This document shows positions 37,301 to 48,910 of a stretch of 64,000 nt of DNA, one piece after another; position 1 is the first letter of the stretch, and the number at the start of each line of letters is the position of its first letter. Source of the DNA: Chlorokybus atmophyticus (Eukaryota > Streptophyta > Chlorokybophyceae > Chlorokybales > Chlorokybaceae); NCBI GenBank assembly GCA_009103225.1, contig RHPI01003156.1:1015339-1079338 (forward strand). Direction: 5' to 3'. The position numbers and the translations under genes are program-made. The notes beneath the pieces were generated by a model. The model was not told the DNA's origin. It ran no database searches and worked only from the letters and a program-made list of their open reading frames with translations.

Positions 37301-40300
37301 ACCAACTGACAACCAGGCAAACAAGCATCAAACTCTGCATTCAATAAATACTGCAGAAATAAAGTGCAAAGGTGCTGGTGAACTTGATGTACCTGACCAT
37401 CCAGTTCAATGGAATCACTCTTGATGTCACAAAAGCATTGATTGCAAAAGATATGCTTGTTCTCGCCACCGTTGGTGATGGTAATGTAGTACACTGCATT
37501 GCGCTTCACCCGGATGCCACAACTCGTGCAGTACAGCGGAGGCGGCTCAAAATACAGCTTTTCTTGTAAGCAGGCGCGGCATTGATTTTCCGTCAGATCC
37601 TTTACCTTGACCTGGCAACAGCAGAATGGTATGCATCAGTGGCAATCAGCTGGAAGGAGTGCTGCCAAGCAAACACCACTTGACTACACTCACATTTCGA
37701 TTGCCTCGTAAAGACCTCAGGTGTACGCGTATTTGGTCAGCTGTCCAAGTCTGAACCAATGATGTCCATGAGCTCGCCTTTGGTTGTGGCTCAACCTTGG
37801 CAGCCTGCAATGGCATGTTGCCATTGACCATTGCTGTATTTGGCTCTTCAAGCTTGACCCGCTTAGCCGGAGGTTGCAAAGAATTCGTGTTCATGCTGGA
37901 AGTTGCCGCAACCATGGATTGCAACGCTGCGCCGTTGCTGGTAGTGGCACCAGTTGCAGGACTGGCGGCCCGATTGGATATGGCAAACGCATCAGTACCA
38001 GCAGGCAAAGCGGAAGCGGGCATGCTAGGTGCCGCCCCTGGCAAAGTGCTTCCAGGTACAGCTGCCACACCTGCAGCAGCAGCCTGTGCCTGCGCCTGCC
38101 TCTGCCGGATAGCCTCCTTGACAGGCCCGCACACAGGACAACGCGCATCGCGACAGCGCTGGTGATGACCAAGAAGCTCACGGGAAGGTAGACATCTTGG
38201 ATAAGCACACTGCGGGTCTTTGCAGCTAAGAACATGAAGCCACAACTTTCGCCCCATTACGCAGTGTGGAGTGACCTGGCAAGTTCCCTCTGGGAGTTGG
38301 CACTTGCTGGCATGCCGAAGAAAGAGCAACCACTGTTGTTGTTTGCGGATAAGCAGCTTCTTCTGCTCCAGCATCTGCTCTTGTGTGGCTGATCCATCAG
38401 GCAAGGTGCTTGGTGCCTGTGCAGATGCAGCCGGCGCTGACCCCGGCAGCTGTTGCTGTAGTAACAGCTGCCGCTGCTGCTGTTGAAGTTGTTGTTGTTG
38501 CTGTTGTATCACCTGTTGCGCTTGCAGTGCAGCTTGAGCAGCTGGCTGCTTGCCGACTGACGCTGGTCGCTGGGCTGAGCTTGTGCGTTGTAGCTGCTGA
38601 GCTGCATTCTGCTGTGCTTGCTGCAACAAATGCGGTTGCATGGGGCGCTGTTGCAGCTGCTGTGGACGCTGCTGTTGTTGCTGCTGCTGAAGTCGCTGTT
38701 GCTGCTGAAGAAGCTGCTGCCTTTTGAGCAGTTGCTGCTGTTGCTGTGGAGATAGTATTTGCGTCCCTGCATGTTGCGCAGTGCCGGGTTGCGCCACTGC
38801 CGGCAGGCCCCCAGATGCCAGCGCAGGTGTGCTGGCACCCCAATCCTGCTGTCCTGATGTGCCAAGGGACTGTGCTGTAGAGGACAACAGAGCTGACTGT
38901 GGGCCCATCGAAGCATGGCTGTCCTGCCCAATGCCTGGTGTTGGAATAAACATTGATACTCCTGTACTAGCGCCGTTGGTCATGCCCATGTTTTGTGCGG
39001 TACCTGTGGCCAACATGTTACCCAGAGATACAACGCTCAACGATTGTGCTGGGCTCAATCCACTATCATTAGCAGTGTGAACATGTGTGAACAAATGTGC
39101 AAGGAGAAGCAGCATGCAAAATGGCACCTTGACCGCCTCGCTGCAGTTGTTGTGACACTGGCCGGCCAGCAGTGCTGGCAAGTGTGCCATTGGGTATTGT
39201 TGCCCCATTCATCATGACACCATTATTGACAAACAGCACATTATTCCCAGCCGCCCCAGGTGCACCATTTGTCATGCCTGCGTACAATTGATCCCTTTGC
39301 AGTTGTCAACACAATCTATGCAACAAGCTGTGATGTATGGCTTTCTTGCAATATGGTCACGAAGCAGTGCCATTGAAGATATGCACAAAGTGACGTTGAT
39401 TACCATTCAACTTGGGTTGGACCGCAGCACCAAGGTTGCCAAGCTGCCTGTAATCTGGTGTCCCGCTAGGACGCACCGCGCGTTGAGCATTTGCAGCAGT
39501 GACTGCAAGTGCTTGGCCGTTTATGGGGGCTACGGCACCAGTGCCGCTAGGCTGGGTTGCGGCTGCGGTCTGCGTGTTCATGTCAGATGGCACCTGACCG
39601 GGTTGGCCAGTTTGTGGTCGGTTAGCCATCCGTCGAGCAATCAGTTGCAAGCGTTGCTCTAAGGTGGTTGGATCTGCATACTCCTCCTGAGAACATACAA
39701 GATGCACATCAGCTACATGACATTGTCGACTATGCCACACCAAACCAAGTTTGCCGTGCTCTAAGCCAAATATGCCAAGTTTTTCCAAGTTTGCCGTGCT
39801 CTAGTCAGGGCGTGCATTGACAAGTTTGCCAGGATATTGGTGACAGAATAAGCTGCAGGTACTGTTGCAACCCATACTGACCACACTTGGCTATCGAAGC
39901 AATCAGAGTGACTTTTCTCAGAGTGCACTGCTGGACGCGGCGCATACATACCTTTGAACGGGCTGATCGGTACAGTTCCTCTTCCATGCGACGCACAAGA
40001 TCTGGCAGTTTCTGCTGCCAATCCTTGGACCCGTTGCGCTTGCGCTGCTTGAAAAAATCCAGACTGCAAGTATTCGTTCACTGATCACTACTGAGCTACG
40101 AACTTGTCCATATGAACAACAAACATGAGTCCTGCTTGGCGATAGCATAACATGGTCTCTTCTATGTAAGTGCTGACATGACAGAATTGCACCCAACATG
40201 CAGCTCGCGTTAGGGCAAGCGCAGAACATTACATCTGTTTGAAGATGGCCACCCTTTGTGGTTTGTCTCCATCCGTCTGCCATGTGCGCCATGATGCGGA

Positions 40301-40372
40301 CGCAACACCAGTGACACCGGAGCCAGGTGAAGGCGGCACGAATGTCGGTGCCGCAGCAGCAGCTGACTGCAT
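34358..40372 (-). CDS. HAC: Plant HAC-type p300/CBP histone acetyltransferase
   Basis: Exon 1 begins at 40372 ([14 protein letters not shown]). The next exons give [33 protein letters not shown] and [20 protein letters not shown], the conserved HAC N-terminus. A long Gln-rich exon (about 39150-37690) carries TAZ1 ([15 protein letters not shown], then [19 protein letters not shown] and CRDARCPVC). Downstream are [12 protein letters not shown], a PHD finger ([19 protein letters not shown]), the KAT11 domain ([71 protein letters not shown]), the post-KAT block [19 protein letters not shown], a ZZ finger ([19 protein letters not shown]) and TAZ2 in the last exon (34687-34358), where [18 protein letters not shown] leads to TGA. 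There is no bromodomain, as in plants. The protein acetylates histone H3/H4 in the nucleus as a coactivator. Confidence 0.93.
39746..39804. repeat. 19-bp direct repeat in HAC intron
   Basis: CCAAGTTTGCCGTGCTCTA occurs at 39746-39764 and again at 39786-39804, a 40-base period, with related CCAAGTTTT and CAAGTTTGCC copies nearby. It is a small tandem repeat in an intron near the 5' end of HAC. Confidence 0.7.
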
Positions 40373-41556
40373 TATAACCGCCTATCCCTTACACCGCTAC
40401 AGCCATTCCCGGTAATCTTGCCAGTACTGTTAGGTTACCCAACCGGCCAGGCACTGAGCAGCAGATGAACACCTCAAGCGAAAGGAAGCGTCCATCTGTC
40501 CCTCATTGCGCTACATTTCCGCAGCTATGCTCCAAAGCTCTCAGCTCAGTAACATCATTCCCAGGTCGGCAGCTCATCTTGCTCACGTACGCAGGACTAA
40601 CAACCCTGCTGAACTCAAACCCTAATTCCCCACTTTCCCGCGCAAACTAAGACAACCACCCTTGCTGGCGACCACCTCGCTGCTGCCACCGTCCAGCACA
40701 CCGGCAGCCGCTCCAGGGCGGCCTCGCCGAAGCTGAGACCGACAGTCAGCCCCAGTGGGGCTGCCCACACCTCCAAGAAACCCTAACACAAGCAATTCAC
40801 GCAAGAAGCCACAGTGTAAGCATCCCCCGATACAGAACGCTCCGCCGACAGCCGTGATATATCCTTGGTTCCAGAAGCAACCCGTGCAACCCCAAACGCA
40901 AGCACACGACCAGACCGCCGCTGCCGCCGCCACCACCGCCGTCTCGGCCGCCCCCGCGCCAAGCAGCTAGGGTTAGAGGGCGAAAAGCGTTTTTGCGGGT
41001 TGGGTCACTGTCAGAAAGGCACACCCCCCCCCCACACAGGTGTGTGACACAACTTGTGTCGCGAGTGCCACTGCACAGCAGGCGACAACAGCTCTTTCCG
41101 CCATAGCCTCAAGTCTTAACCGCGGTTAGCCCCAGCGAAACGGAGAAAGCGCAGGTTTCGGCGCCCCTCCACCCGCAAGAGGTTTGACATCAACATTGCC
41201 AACTGATGTGCTTTAACCGAGGCGCGACGACGACGGCCTAGGACGCGCTCCCCTGAGGTGATGCCCGGGCGTGCGCCAGCGCTAGCGGTCAGCACTGCGC
41301 GGCCCCGGATTCCTGCGAGACACGAACGGGAAAATTCACAAGTGCGCGTGGTCATGAGTCCAGTCACCAAGCTACGCGCGAACCGTCGGCACAAGAGCCG
41401 CCAGGCAGCAGCGCGGTTACTGTCGGCGCTCGACATGCTGCTGCGCCTCAACCCGGATTCTGCAAGCCGGATCGACCGAACCCCGGCAGCACAAAAAATG
41501 GCGCCAGGCAGCAGCGGTTAACCAGTGCTACGGTTGTGTCGTCGTTGTCCTTCACC
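40373..41556. promoter_or_regulatory. Divergent intergenic region between HAC and thioredoxin z
   Basis: The DNA is GC-rich. It contains AAACCCTAA-type motifs at 40617-40625 and 40778-40787 and the reverse form near 40970. A short palindrome (AGCCCCAGTGGGGCT) lies near 40748-40762 and a TTAACCGCGGTTA palindrome at about 41117-41131. A minus-strand open frame of 111 codons (41451-41116) is Arg-rich with no recognisable homology, and I do not call it. The region should include both promoters and any non-coding first exons. Confidence 0.45.
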
Positions 41557-42687
41557 ATGGCGGCGGCGGCGGTATCCAGCGTCAGCTGGTCGGCGCTGCT
41601 GTCCAGGCCTGCTGGAGCTCTCCGCCGGCCGGCGCCGGCATTGTTGTCGCCGAAGCGGGCCGGCGTGAGGACCGCAGCGTTCGGCTGCAGAAGTCGCCAG
41701 CGAGCGTGTGCTGTGGTGGCTGGCCAAGTGGTGAGAGGAGTGCATGCCAAGCTTCTTGAAGCTACTACTTGCACATTGCTAAGTAGTTACGAACTGTCGT
41801 TTATGATTCAAGCGTTAGTATAACACATTTACTCAGCTGGTTGATTGTGTTCTGGAATGACAACTTGCTCGCTCGAGTGAAGTTTCTGCTGTGGTCAAAA
41901 TGCAGGAGAAGCTCAATGCGGATCAACTTATGACCGCCATTCAGGAGCGGGAAAAGCCAATGGTCATTGATTTCTATGCCAGCTGGTAAGTCCAGTTGTA
42001 GCTTTATATGTCCTGGTCGTACGCTTCAACATGTCGTTATGGCCATGACCAAGACTTCACCCTTCGTGTCCAACATGCAGAGTACGAGTTGCTTGCCTCC
42101 AAAAGATACTTGCATTGGCTGTTGCTCAAAACAAACTAAGTGCGCATGCATGCATCGTTGTCGCAACCACTGCAAGAAACGCCAGTACTAATGCAAGAGT
42201 GTGCCAGGTGTGGGCCGTGTGTGATGATTGCCGCCGAGTTGGAAAAGGCAAGCATGTTCCGCTATTGAACTCTGAGCGTTGCACGTCGCGCTCGTCAGCT
42301 TCATGCTACTCACTCGTAATTACTCCTTGTTTGCTTATGCAGCTTGCTGCTGAGATGCAAGACAAGGTCAACATTTACAAGGTTGACACTGAAGAGGAGA
42401 CTGGCCTTGCCTCAAGCCTAGAGGTATAAGCAGTACAGATAGCTAAGAACAGTGTATATCTGTATGCAGCAATGATCTTGACTGTTGCCATGCTGCGCAG
42501 ATTCGGGGGCTTCCGACATTGGTTTTCATCAGGTTGGTGTTCATGTTCATTGGTGTTCGTTGGTGTTCATATTGGTTGGTGTTCATTGGTTCAATCATTC
42601 AGCGGTGACAAATCCAAGCCGGCATTGCGAACTGAGGGGTTGATTCCGATGGAGACAATAAAGGAGATCATTGAGAACGAGCTATAA
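41557..42687 (+). CDS. TRXZ: Plastid thioredoxin z (CITRX/TRX z)
   Basis: Exon 1 starts at 41557 (MAAAAVSSVSWSALLSRPAG) and encodes an Arg/Ala/Ser-rich transit peptide. Later exons carry EKLNADQLMTAIQEREKPMV, then IDFYASW joined to CGPCVMIAAELEK, giving the active site WCGPC, then LAAEMQDKVNIYKVDTEEE, IRGLPTLVFIR and GDKSKPALRTEGLIPMETIK, with the stop at 42685-42687. The C-terminal RTEGLIP motif and overall spacing match TRX z, which in plants binds the plastid-encoded RNA polymerase and fructokinase-like proteins and is needed for chloroplast transcription. The intron after AELEK has a GC donor (42248-42249); reading through with this junction reproduces the family length exactly. The gene is divergent from HAC and convergent with the SECISBP2-like gene. 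Confidence 0.9.
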
Positions 42688-42930
42688 TACGGCCTTGTCT
42701 GCCATGCAGTGTGCACCGTTGTGGTGTTTTGCCTTGTGGGTGGTGAGCTGTACAGTTGTCAATAAAGAGTACTCGTGACGTGGTGCATATGGATCAAAAA
42801 GCTCAATTGATGCATACGGTCAATGAGTCTGTAGTGGCATGTTGCGCAGCTGGCGAAAATTATCTGTGGTCTTACAATCAGTTGTTGTTGTGGTCCTGCC
42901 AGTTTGTTTTGTACACAGTGTGCAGCTAGC

Positions 42931-44803
42931 TTATGCGCACTGCCTGACTGCCTCGGTTGGTATCATCTTGCTTGCACCACCTGTGTGGTGGTGAATCACA
43001 GCCCACTCTTCACGACCTTGATTTGCCAGTGCCATCGCTTCCTTAAACAAGAGGTCTGCGCCGTCATAGTCAAAAACGGCGACAATGCTCACCCGCGCTC
43101 TTCTCCCTATCACCTGCAGGACAAGCATACGTCAGCTGTAGTTCCTGGTTGAGGCCAACGACTCAGGCAGGCAGCATGTGCAAGGTCTTTTCATGCAAAT
43201 CTATGTTGTGCACCTGCCCAAGCTTGGACCGTGTTAAGGCAAAGATGACTGGGACTTCAGATGCCTTGGCGGCAGCGAGTATGCTGTCCACTGTACAGTC
43301 CAAACCACCTGCAATGATAGTCAGCCTCAAAACCGCCGTCACAGATAGCCCGCAGGCGATGCAATTGTAGATCATTGCACGGCACCTTCAGAGGTAATCT
43401 CCTCGATGTTGGGTGTCACAATAATACATCGCGCACGCTTTGTTCGAAGTGACTTGGCTACCTCCCTTAAGCCAAACACAAGCCGCCGTTTCTTTTTGGC
43501 CTAGCAGCAACAGCAACCGTCAAATGCACTGCATCACTGCCATGAGAGCGAATAATGTCTACCTGTAACGTCTCCTACCTTTATAGGGTCCTTGGCAGTG
43601 GCACGCTCTTGAAAACGAAGCAACTCTGCCAGCAGGCTAAGGACTGCTTTATTCAGCTCCGTTGTTATGATCTGGTCCACATAACTGCAGTGACGTGTCG
43701 CTCGGTTTGGGTATGGCACATGCAGCAATGCATGTGTTGGGTGCAATTGACGACAGAAGGCAGCAAGTTACAGCCAAACAAAGCGGTGAAGTGCGCTATG
43801 CAGACTGGGCACTGTGCCTGAGGGAGACATACTGACCGTATGTTCACATCAGGACCAATGTATGTCGTTGGTTTTGCAGGAGACGTTGATGATGCTGGCC
43901 GCGAGCGTTCAGCCGCAGCTTGTGAAGCAGCAGGCAAACATTCGGACTCCCAACTAGCAGCATCATGACCATCAATACCCGAATTGCCATCGCTGTTGTC
44001 ATCAAGTGTTATGTCTTGCAAGCATTCAACGCACTGGTCCTCAACGTCGCTTCGGCTGTCATTGATAACCCCATCTTGCTGCTGCAGTCGCTCTTTCAGA
44101 ATGACCTTTTTTAAAGTGGAAAGCTTCGGCTTGGACTTTCCATCGAGTCGCTCTTTCCGCCTCCTCACAACTAGCTTGTGTCCAAAGCAAGCATTGCAAC
44201 AACAACTCAGCCAGCATAGCAACTCTCCCAGTTTCAGAGCAATGCTACTTCAACGTATGCAACCAAAGCATGTACAGTCTATGCATGCTACAGACATAAC
44301 CGTAGCTAGCTTCCGCACCTCACTGGACTGAGCGCTGTTGGGGTTGACGACCACCTCCTTCCCCTTGACGCCAGTGGCAGCCGCTGTGGCAGAGGCGACG
44401 GAGGCAGCGGGCTCGCGGTAGTACCTGGATATGGAAGGCGCGGTGCTGGAAAACACCTTCGGCTTGCTGCTGCCGCCTGCGCCCGCCGCCTCGGCAGCCA
44501 CACCTGCAGGCGGCTGCGCGCGGCAAGCAGCTTTTGTCAAAAGCACAGTCAAAAGCTTGTGCGTACGCTTGAATGAGTTAAAGCTTGCTTCTACTTCTGC
44601 TTCCCAACACAAATGCCAAAACGAGCACATGCGTTGAACACAGACAACAAGCCTACCTGCCCACTCTACCAGCTCACCAGCAGGTCACAAAGCTGCCACT
44701 GCACCGGCGCCCTGCGCCTTCCGCTGCGCCCGCTGCGCCCTCTCCCCTGCTGCTGCTGCTGGTCGCTCCCAGTAGCTGAAGGCGACTTTTTCACCGAGCC
44801 CAT
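42931..44803 (-). CDS. SECISBP2: SECIS-binding protein 2-like (L7Ae-domain selenoprotein factor)
   Basis: Exon 1 starts at 44803 (MGSVKKSPSATGSD, Gln/Arg-rich). A Ser/Ala-rich exon follows (about 44530-44310). The next exon (about 44170-43840) contains RRRKERLDGKSKPKLSTLKK, then an acidic region. The diagnostic block is LRFQERATAKDPIKAKKKRR, continuing LVFGLREVAKSLRTKRARCI and IVTPNIEEITSEG, then GGLDCTVDSILAAAKASEVP and VIFALTRSKLGQV, and the last exon RARVSIVAVFDYDGADLLFK. This order and the RF-R..KDP-KAK-KRRLV-GLREV signature are those of the SBP2 RNA-binding region (SID plus L7Ae fold). SBP2 binds SECIS elements in selenoprotein mRNAs and recruits the Sec-tRNA machinery, so the organism should make selenoproteins. 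The C-terminal end (stop at 42931) is short. Exon borders in the first half are tentative. Confidence 0.85.
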
Positions 44804-46062
44804 TGGTTAGCAGACAAGTACTGCTGGTGAACTCTAGGCCCGTCTAAAGCAGCATGGGTGTGCGCCACGCCAACGTCAAGCATTTCGCTGTTGCCCGTAG
44901 CTACGCTGGTAGCGGACGTGGTTTGTCGGTGCATGCTGCGCGAGTTAATACTGTCAATGGATAATCTGTGCTTACATCATGCATTATTCTATTACTAATA
45001 TCAAGTGTACATACAATGCATGGCGTGCTTGCTCATGCATCGTGTCATGCATTGTAGGTCACCGTGCACACAGTATACAGCAGGCGCACATCCTCATATA
45101 CATGAATAAAAGATGCAAAAACTCGCACATGCATATCTATGTAAAGATGCAATGCACACCCACTCACCACCTGACCACCGGGCTAAAGCATGCGCCTGCA
45201 TGCTATCTACCAACTACCTCTACCCTTATCACTACTGCCCCCTTGTCAGACGTGCATGCATGCATAAATGTTGCCGTTACATGCACAAGCGCTATATAAT
45301 AAATTTTTCAAGCGTATAATTGAGGTTTTTTATGCTGCTTACAGCTGATTGTCTGTATTAACCCTTGTATTCCAACATGGGGTGTTTGCATAGTCTCGAT
45401 GCAACGCGTCCAGCTTCAAGCTACGTCAATTTGGCACCTTACTTGCATTGTCGACATATGATGATCAATTGTGTTTGCGCGCACAACTTGCGTAACGTTA
45501 AACATGATGCGTTATATCAGGTTGCACAATATGCAACATTAATATGATGACGTACCATACGTCATCAGATAATATGAGAGTGTATATATTATGTATGACA
45601 ACACATATTGGTGCATACACAACAATACAGCTCAAGCTACATGCAACATCACCATGCGTAGCATGAACCATCTTACAACCCCTTATTATGCACTAGCATG
45701 CCAGCTTTATGAGCAAAGTACTATACTGTATGGTAAAGCAGTTGCAAGGGCAAGCCATCATTCCTCGTGGGCGGTTGGATAACCCATATGCAAATAAGAT
45801 CGTAATCGCCCTTAAAAATTGCGCAACACGCTTCAAGCTAAGTTAGCACAATGCAGCGCATATGTACAAGCTCTACGCTGCTCGTAAATGATCATGAAGC
45901 CCGACATGCGGCTATCTAGCAATCCCCCATGCTCAACCAAGAGGTGCACACAAGAATAAACATTTGAAAATAGGCATTAAGAGTGCCAAGCAGGATGCAA
46001 AGGGGTTTACCGCCATTGTGATGAATCTGCCTTCTTGGGACTGGTGGCCTCGGAGCCGGATT
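44804..46062. other. AT-rich intergenic region
   Basis: I see no gene. The sequence holds dispersed TGCATGCA motifs and AT-rich stretches. The promoter of the SECISBP2-like gene lies at its left end. Confidence 0.5.
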
Positions 46063-46442
46063 GCGACCTACGCGTAATACAAGAGATTAATATCACAACA
46101 TTATGATGTACAACATGATGTAGCGCTCAACCATACTGGGGAGCACGTGTAAAGGTGGTGGCCGAATGCCGCAGTACAACAACCACGTGCCTGGACTTCT
46201 GGCCCTGGAGTTAAGTTCATGCTTTCGATGGCCGAGACGTGACACTTTGAGTGCGACCCACGCGTAATACAAGAGATTATTATCACAACATCATGGTGTA
46301 CAACATGATGTAGCGCTCAACCATACTGGGGAGCACGTGTAAAGGTGGTGGCCGAATGCCGCAGTACAACAACCACGTGCCTGGACTTCAGGCCCTGGAG
46401 TCAAGTTCATGCTTTCGATGGCCGAGACGTGACACTTTGAGT
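46063..46442. repeat. Two tandem copies of a 190-bp repeat
   Basis: The copies 46063-46252 and 46253-46442 are about 95% identical; both contain CGCGTAATACAAGAGATTA and GGCCGAATGCCGCAGTACAA. The junction has no intervening sequence. There is no protein-coding signal. This is a recent duplication or part of a satellite or transposon. Confidence 0.9.
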
Positions 46443-47134
46443 GTCACGTTCAAAGGACTGGCTTATGTCACTCTCTCTCAATTCTTTATTTATTTGATAA
46501 GTAAAAAGGACCAAGGGAGGATTTTGTATAATCGCAATGTGTAGCACATGGCATGCGTGCTCATGAGCTTAGCTTATGCACTCAATGTATGAGGACATAG
46601 CAAGCTACACAAGGCGCTGACCAATAGTAAGTACATGACTACTGCAAAGACACGTACATTACAACCCACATTCACGTTTATTTTTTATTTTTACCTTTTG
46701 CTATGATGATAATAAAAGTCAATAAGATGCATTGATGTTGCAATTAACAAAGCCTTGTAACATCTTATTAAAATTTGAACCCCAGGCAATTGATACTTAT
46801 TGTGGGGTTGTAATATACGTGTCTTTACGGTAGTCAGTTTGAAGCGCAGAGTCGCTAAAGCAGCAAGAGTGCTGTCTATGCTGATGTATCCGAGGGTGGA
46901 CAAAGTCGGCCTGTGCTGACAGGGCAGCGCACAAGTGGCGAGGCCCTGTTGGCCTCGGACCGTTTATGTGCCAGGTCTAAGAGCAGCGGTTTGTATAAAG
47001 GCATGGCTACCACCTTGGTGGTAAGGAGTTGCTGGCCTTGCAAGACCACGGTACTTGTGTGTGGGGTCCCTAGCTAAAGTTGTTGAAGGGGCTCTCCCCA
47101 TTTACTCCCTTGTGGGTTGTGGCTGGTTGCAAGG
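46443..47134. other. Intergenic region, no gene recognised
   Basis: The left part is AT-rich. The right part (46900-47130) is higher in GC with GGTGGTAAGGAGTTGC-like sequence and may be a fragment of another repeat, but I see no coding potential. Confidence 0.45.
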
Positions 47135-48305
47135 TGTAACGGGAAGGTACATTAAATTACCACAAATCGACCATAAAAGCACCAAGTCTTTTGTGGTCGA
47201 GTGGGCTGTGACATTGGTCATCGGAGCTTGAGACCCGGGTTCGATTCCTGCCTTGCACACGAATTCCGCGGTCGTTGTTTCTCGATCCAATAATCGTAAA
47301 TGGTCACTTTATGAGTGCCATCATCGATGGGTCGCGACCTGCCTAATGGCAGTCGCGCCGAAGTGACCTGACCAGTTCAGTCGGCGCGGCAGGGCGCGAC
47401 CTGCCTATCGCGGCGACGCGACCTGTGGGGCCGGCAGCGGAGCGCTATGCGCGCGTTGACCGGTATGGGCCTATATTGGCCGGTCCTTGGCTGTGGGGCC
47501 GGTGACCGACCCTAACAAACCCCTTGGGTAATTCCCCAGCTGACCGCGCAGCTGCCGAGGACGTCAGCGTTCTTAAGTGGAGGGGAATGTAACGGGAAGG
47601 TACATTAAATTACCACAAATCGACCATAAAAGCACCAAGTCTTTTGTGGTCGAGTGGGCTGTGACATTGGTCATCGGAGCTTGAGACCCGGGTTCGATAC
47701 CTGCCTCGCACACGAATTCCGCGGTCGTTGTTTCTCGATCCAATAATCGTAAATGGTCACTTTATGAGTGCCATCATCGATGNCACTCGACCACAAAAGA
47801 CTTGGTGTATATATGGTCGATTTGTGGTAATTTAATGTACCTTCCCGTTACATTCCCCCCCACTTAAGAACGCTGACGTCCTCGGCAGCTGCGCGGTCAG
47901 CTGGGGAATTACCCAAGGGGTTTGTTAGGGTCGGTCACCGGCCCCACAGCCAAGGACCGGCCAATATAGGCCCATACCGGTCAACGCGCGCATAGCGCTC
48001 CGCTGCCGGCCCCACAGGTCGCGTCGCCGCGATAGGCAGGTCGCGCCCTGCCGCGCCGACTGAACTGGTCAGGTCACTTCGGCGCGACTGCCATTAGGCA
48101 GGTCGCGACCCATCGATGATGGCACTCATAAAGTGACCATTTACGATTATTGGATCGAGAAACAACGACCGCGGAATTCGTGTGCAAGGCAGGAATCGAA
48201 CCCGGGTCTCAAGCTCCGATGACCAATGTCACAGCCCACTCGACCACAAAAGACTTGGTGCTTTTATGGTCGATTTGTGGTAATTTGATGTACCTTCCCG
48301 TTACA
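47135..48305. mobile_element. Palindromic transposon-like element with TGTAA termini, CAAGG target duplication and tRNA-like A/B boxes
   Basis: Module A (195 bp) begins TGTAACGGGAAGGTACATTA and occurs at 47135-47329 and again at 47588-47782. The 258-bp module B lies between them. After a single N at 47783 the whole A-B-A order returns in reverse complement to 48305, the first A being cut to about 69 bp. The termini are exact inverses (TGTAACGGG...CCCGTTACA), and CAAGG flanks both sides (47130-47134, 48306-48310), a 5-bp target duplication. Each A module contains TGGTCGAGTGG (47194-47204, perfect A box) and GGTTCGATTCC (47238-47248, perfect B box). A purine tract (GGAGGGGAA) precedes the second A. 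There is no open reading frame, so it is non-autonomous. It could be a foldback or Ginger/Tdd-like TIR element or inverted miniature LTR elements. Confidence 0.75.
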
Positions 48306-48910
48306 CAAGGTGTGTTTTAAAGTTCAGTTGCTCATAAACTTAAGAGCGTTGTGCAGAAATTTGCAACTCTCACCAGCAGGCAAGTGAGAGGTCAATGTGA
48401 CATGACATGCCTCAATCCACAAGCTCGGCAGATTGCGCACCACGTGATTTAGCACGCGGTGCATATGAGTCACATGTTGGGCTTGGTGTCCATGCGGATT
48501 GCTTGTGCATTGCAATGGGCTTGTGGCGTGGCGCTTTCGGAGAGAGCAACAGCCGTGTATGCGGGGTGGCCACTTCGACAACATGTCGCAATGACCACTT
48601 TATCCCGATTGGGTCGAATCCAATGTTGTAGTGCTCTTAACGCAAGGCCTACATGCATCCAAGCAACGCGCACGTGTTGTGTGGTTGCTAGGCAATTGGC
48701 ATTAACAATGCAAATGGCTTGTATCATGTTGCTTGTGAACTTGCATCATATGGATGATGCACGGATGTAGATAGCATTCATCTTCGTAGTCTAAGTGAAA
48801 AACGTGTAGTGGATTGAGTTGCACAACATGATGTGCCATATGCGACATCGTATTGGCCCAACACCAAGCTCACAATCATCGCTGAGATGCCAACTACCAT
48901 ATATCAAGCG
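48306..48910. other. Intergenic region between the palindromic element and NELF-B pseudogene
   Basis: I see no gene; the sequence shows no recognisable motif beyond dispersed TGCATG elements. Confidence 0.4.

Noticed and set aside
41116-41451. Minus-strand Arg-rich open frame of 111 codons between HAC and TRX z
   Set aside because: GC-rich promoter sequence yields long chance frames; no recognisable motif and a competing plus-strand frame of similar size.
47194-47248. A functional tRNA gene
   Set aside because: A and B boxes are perfect, but the acceptor stem does not pair and the sequence is repeated within a mobile element.
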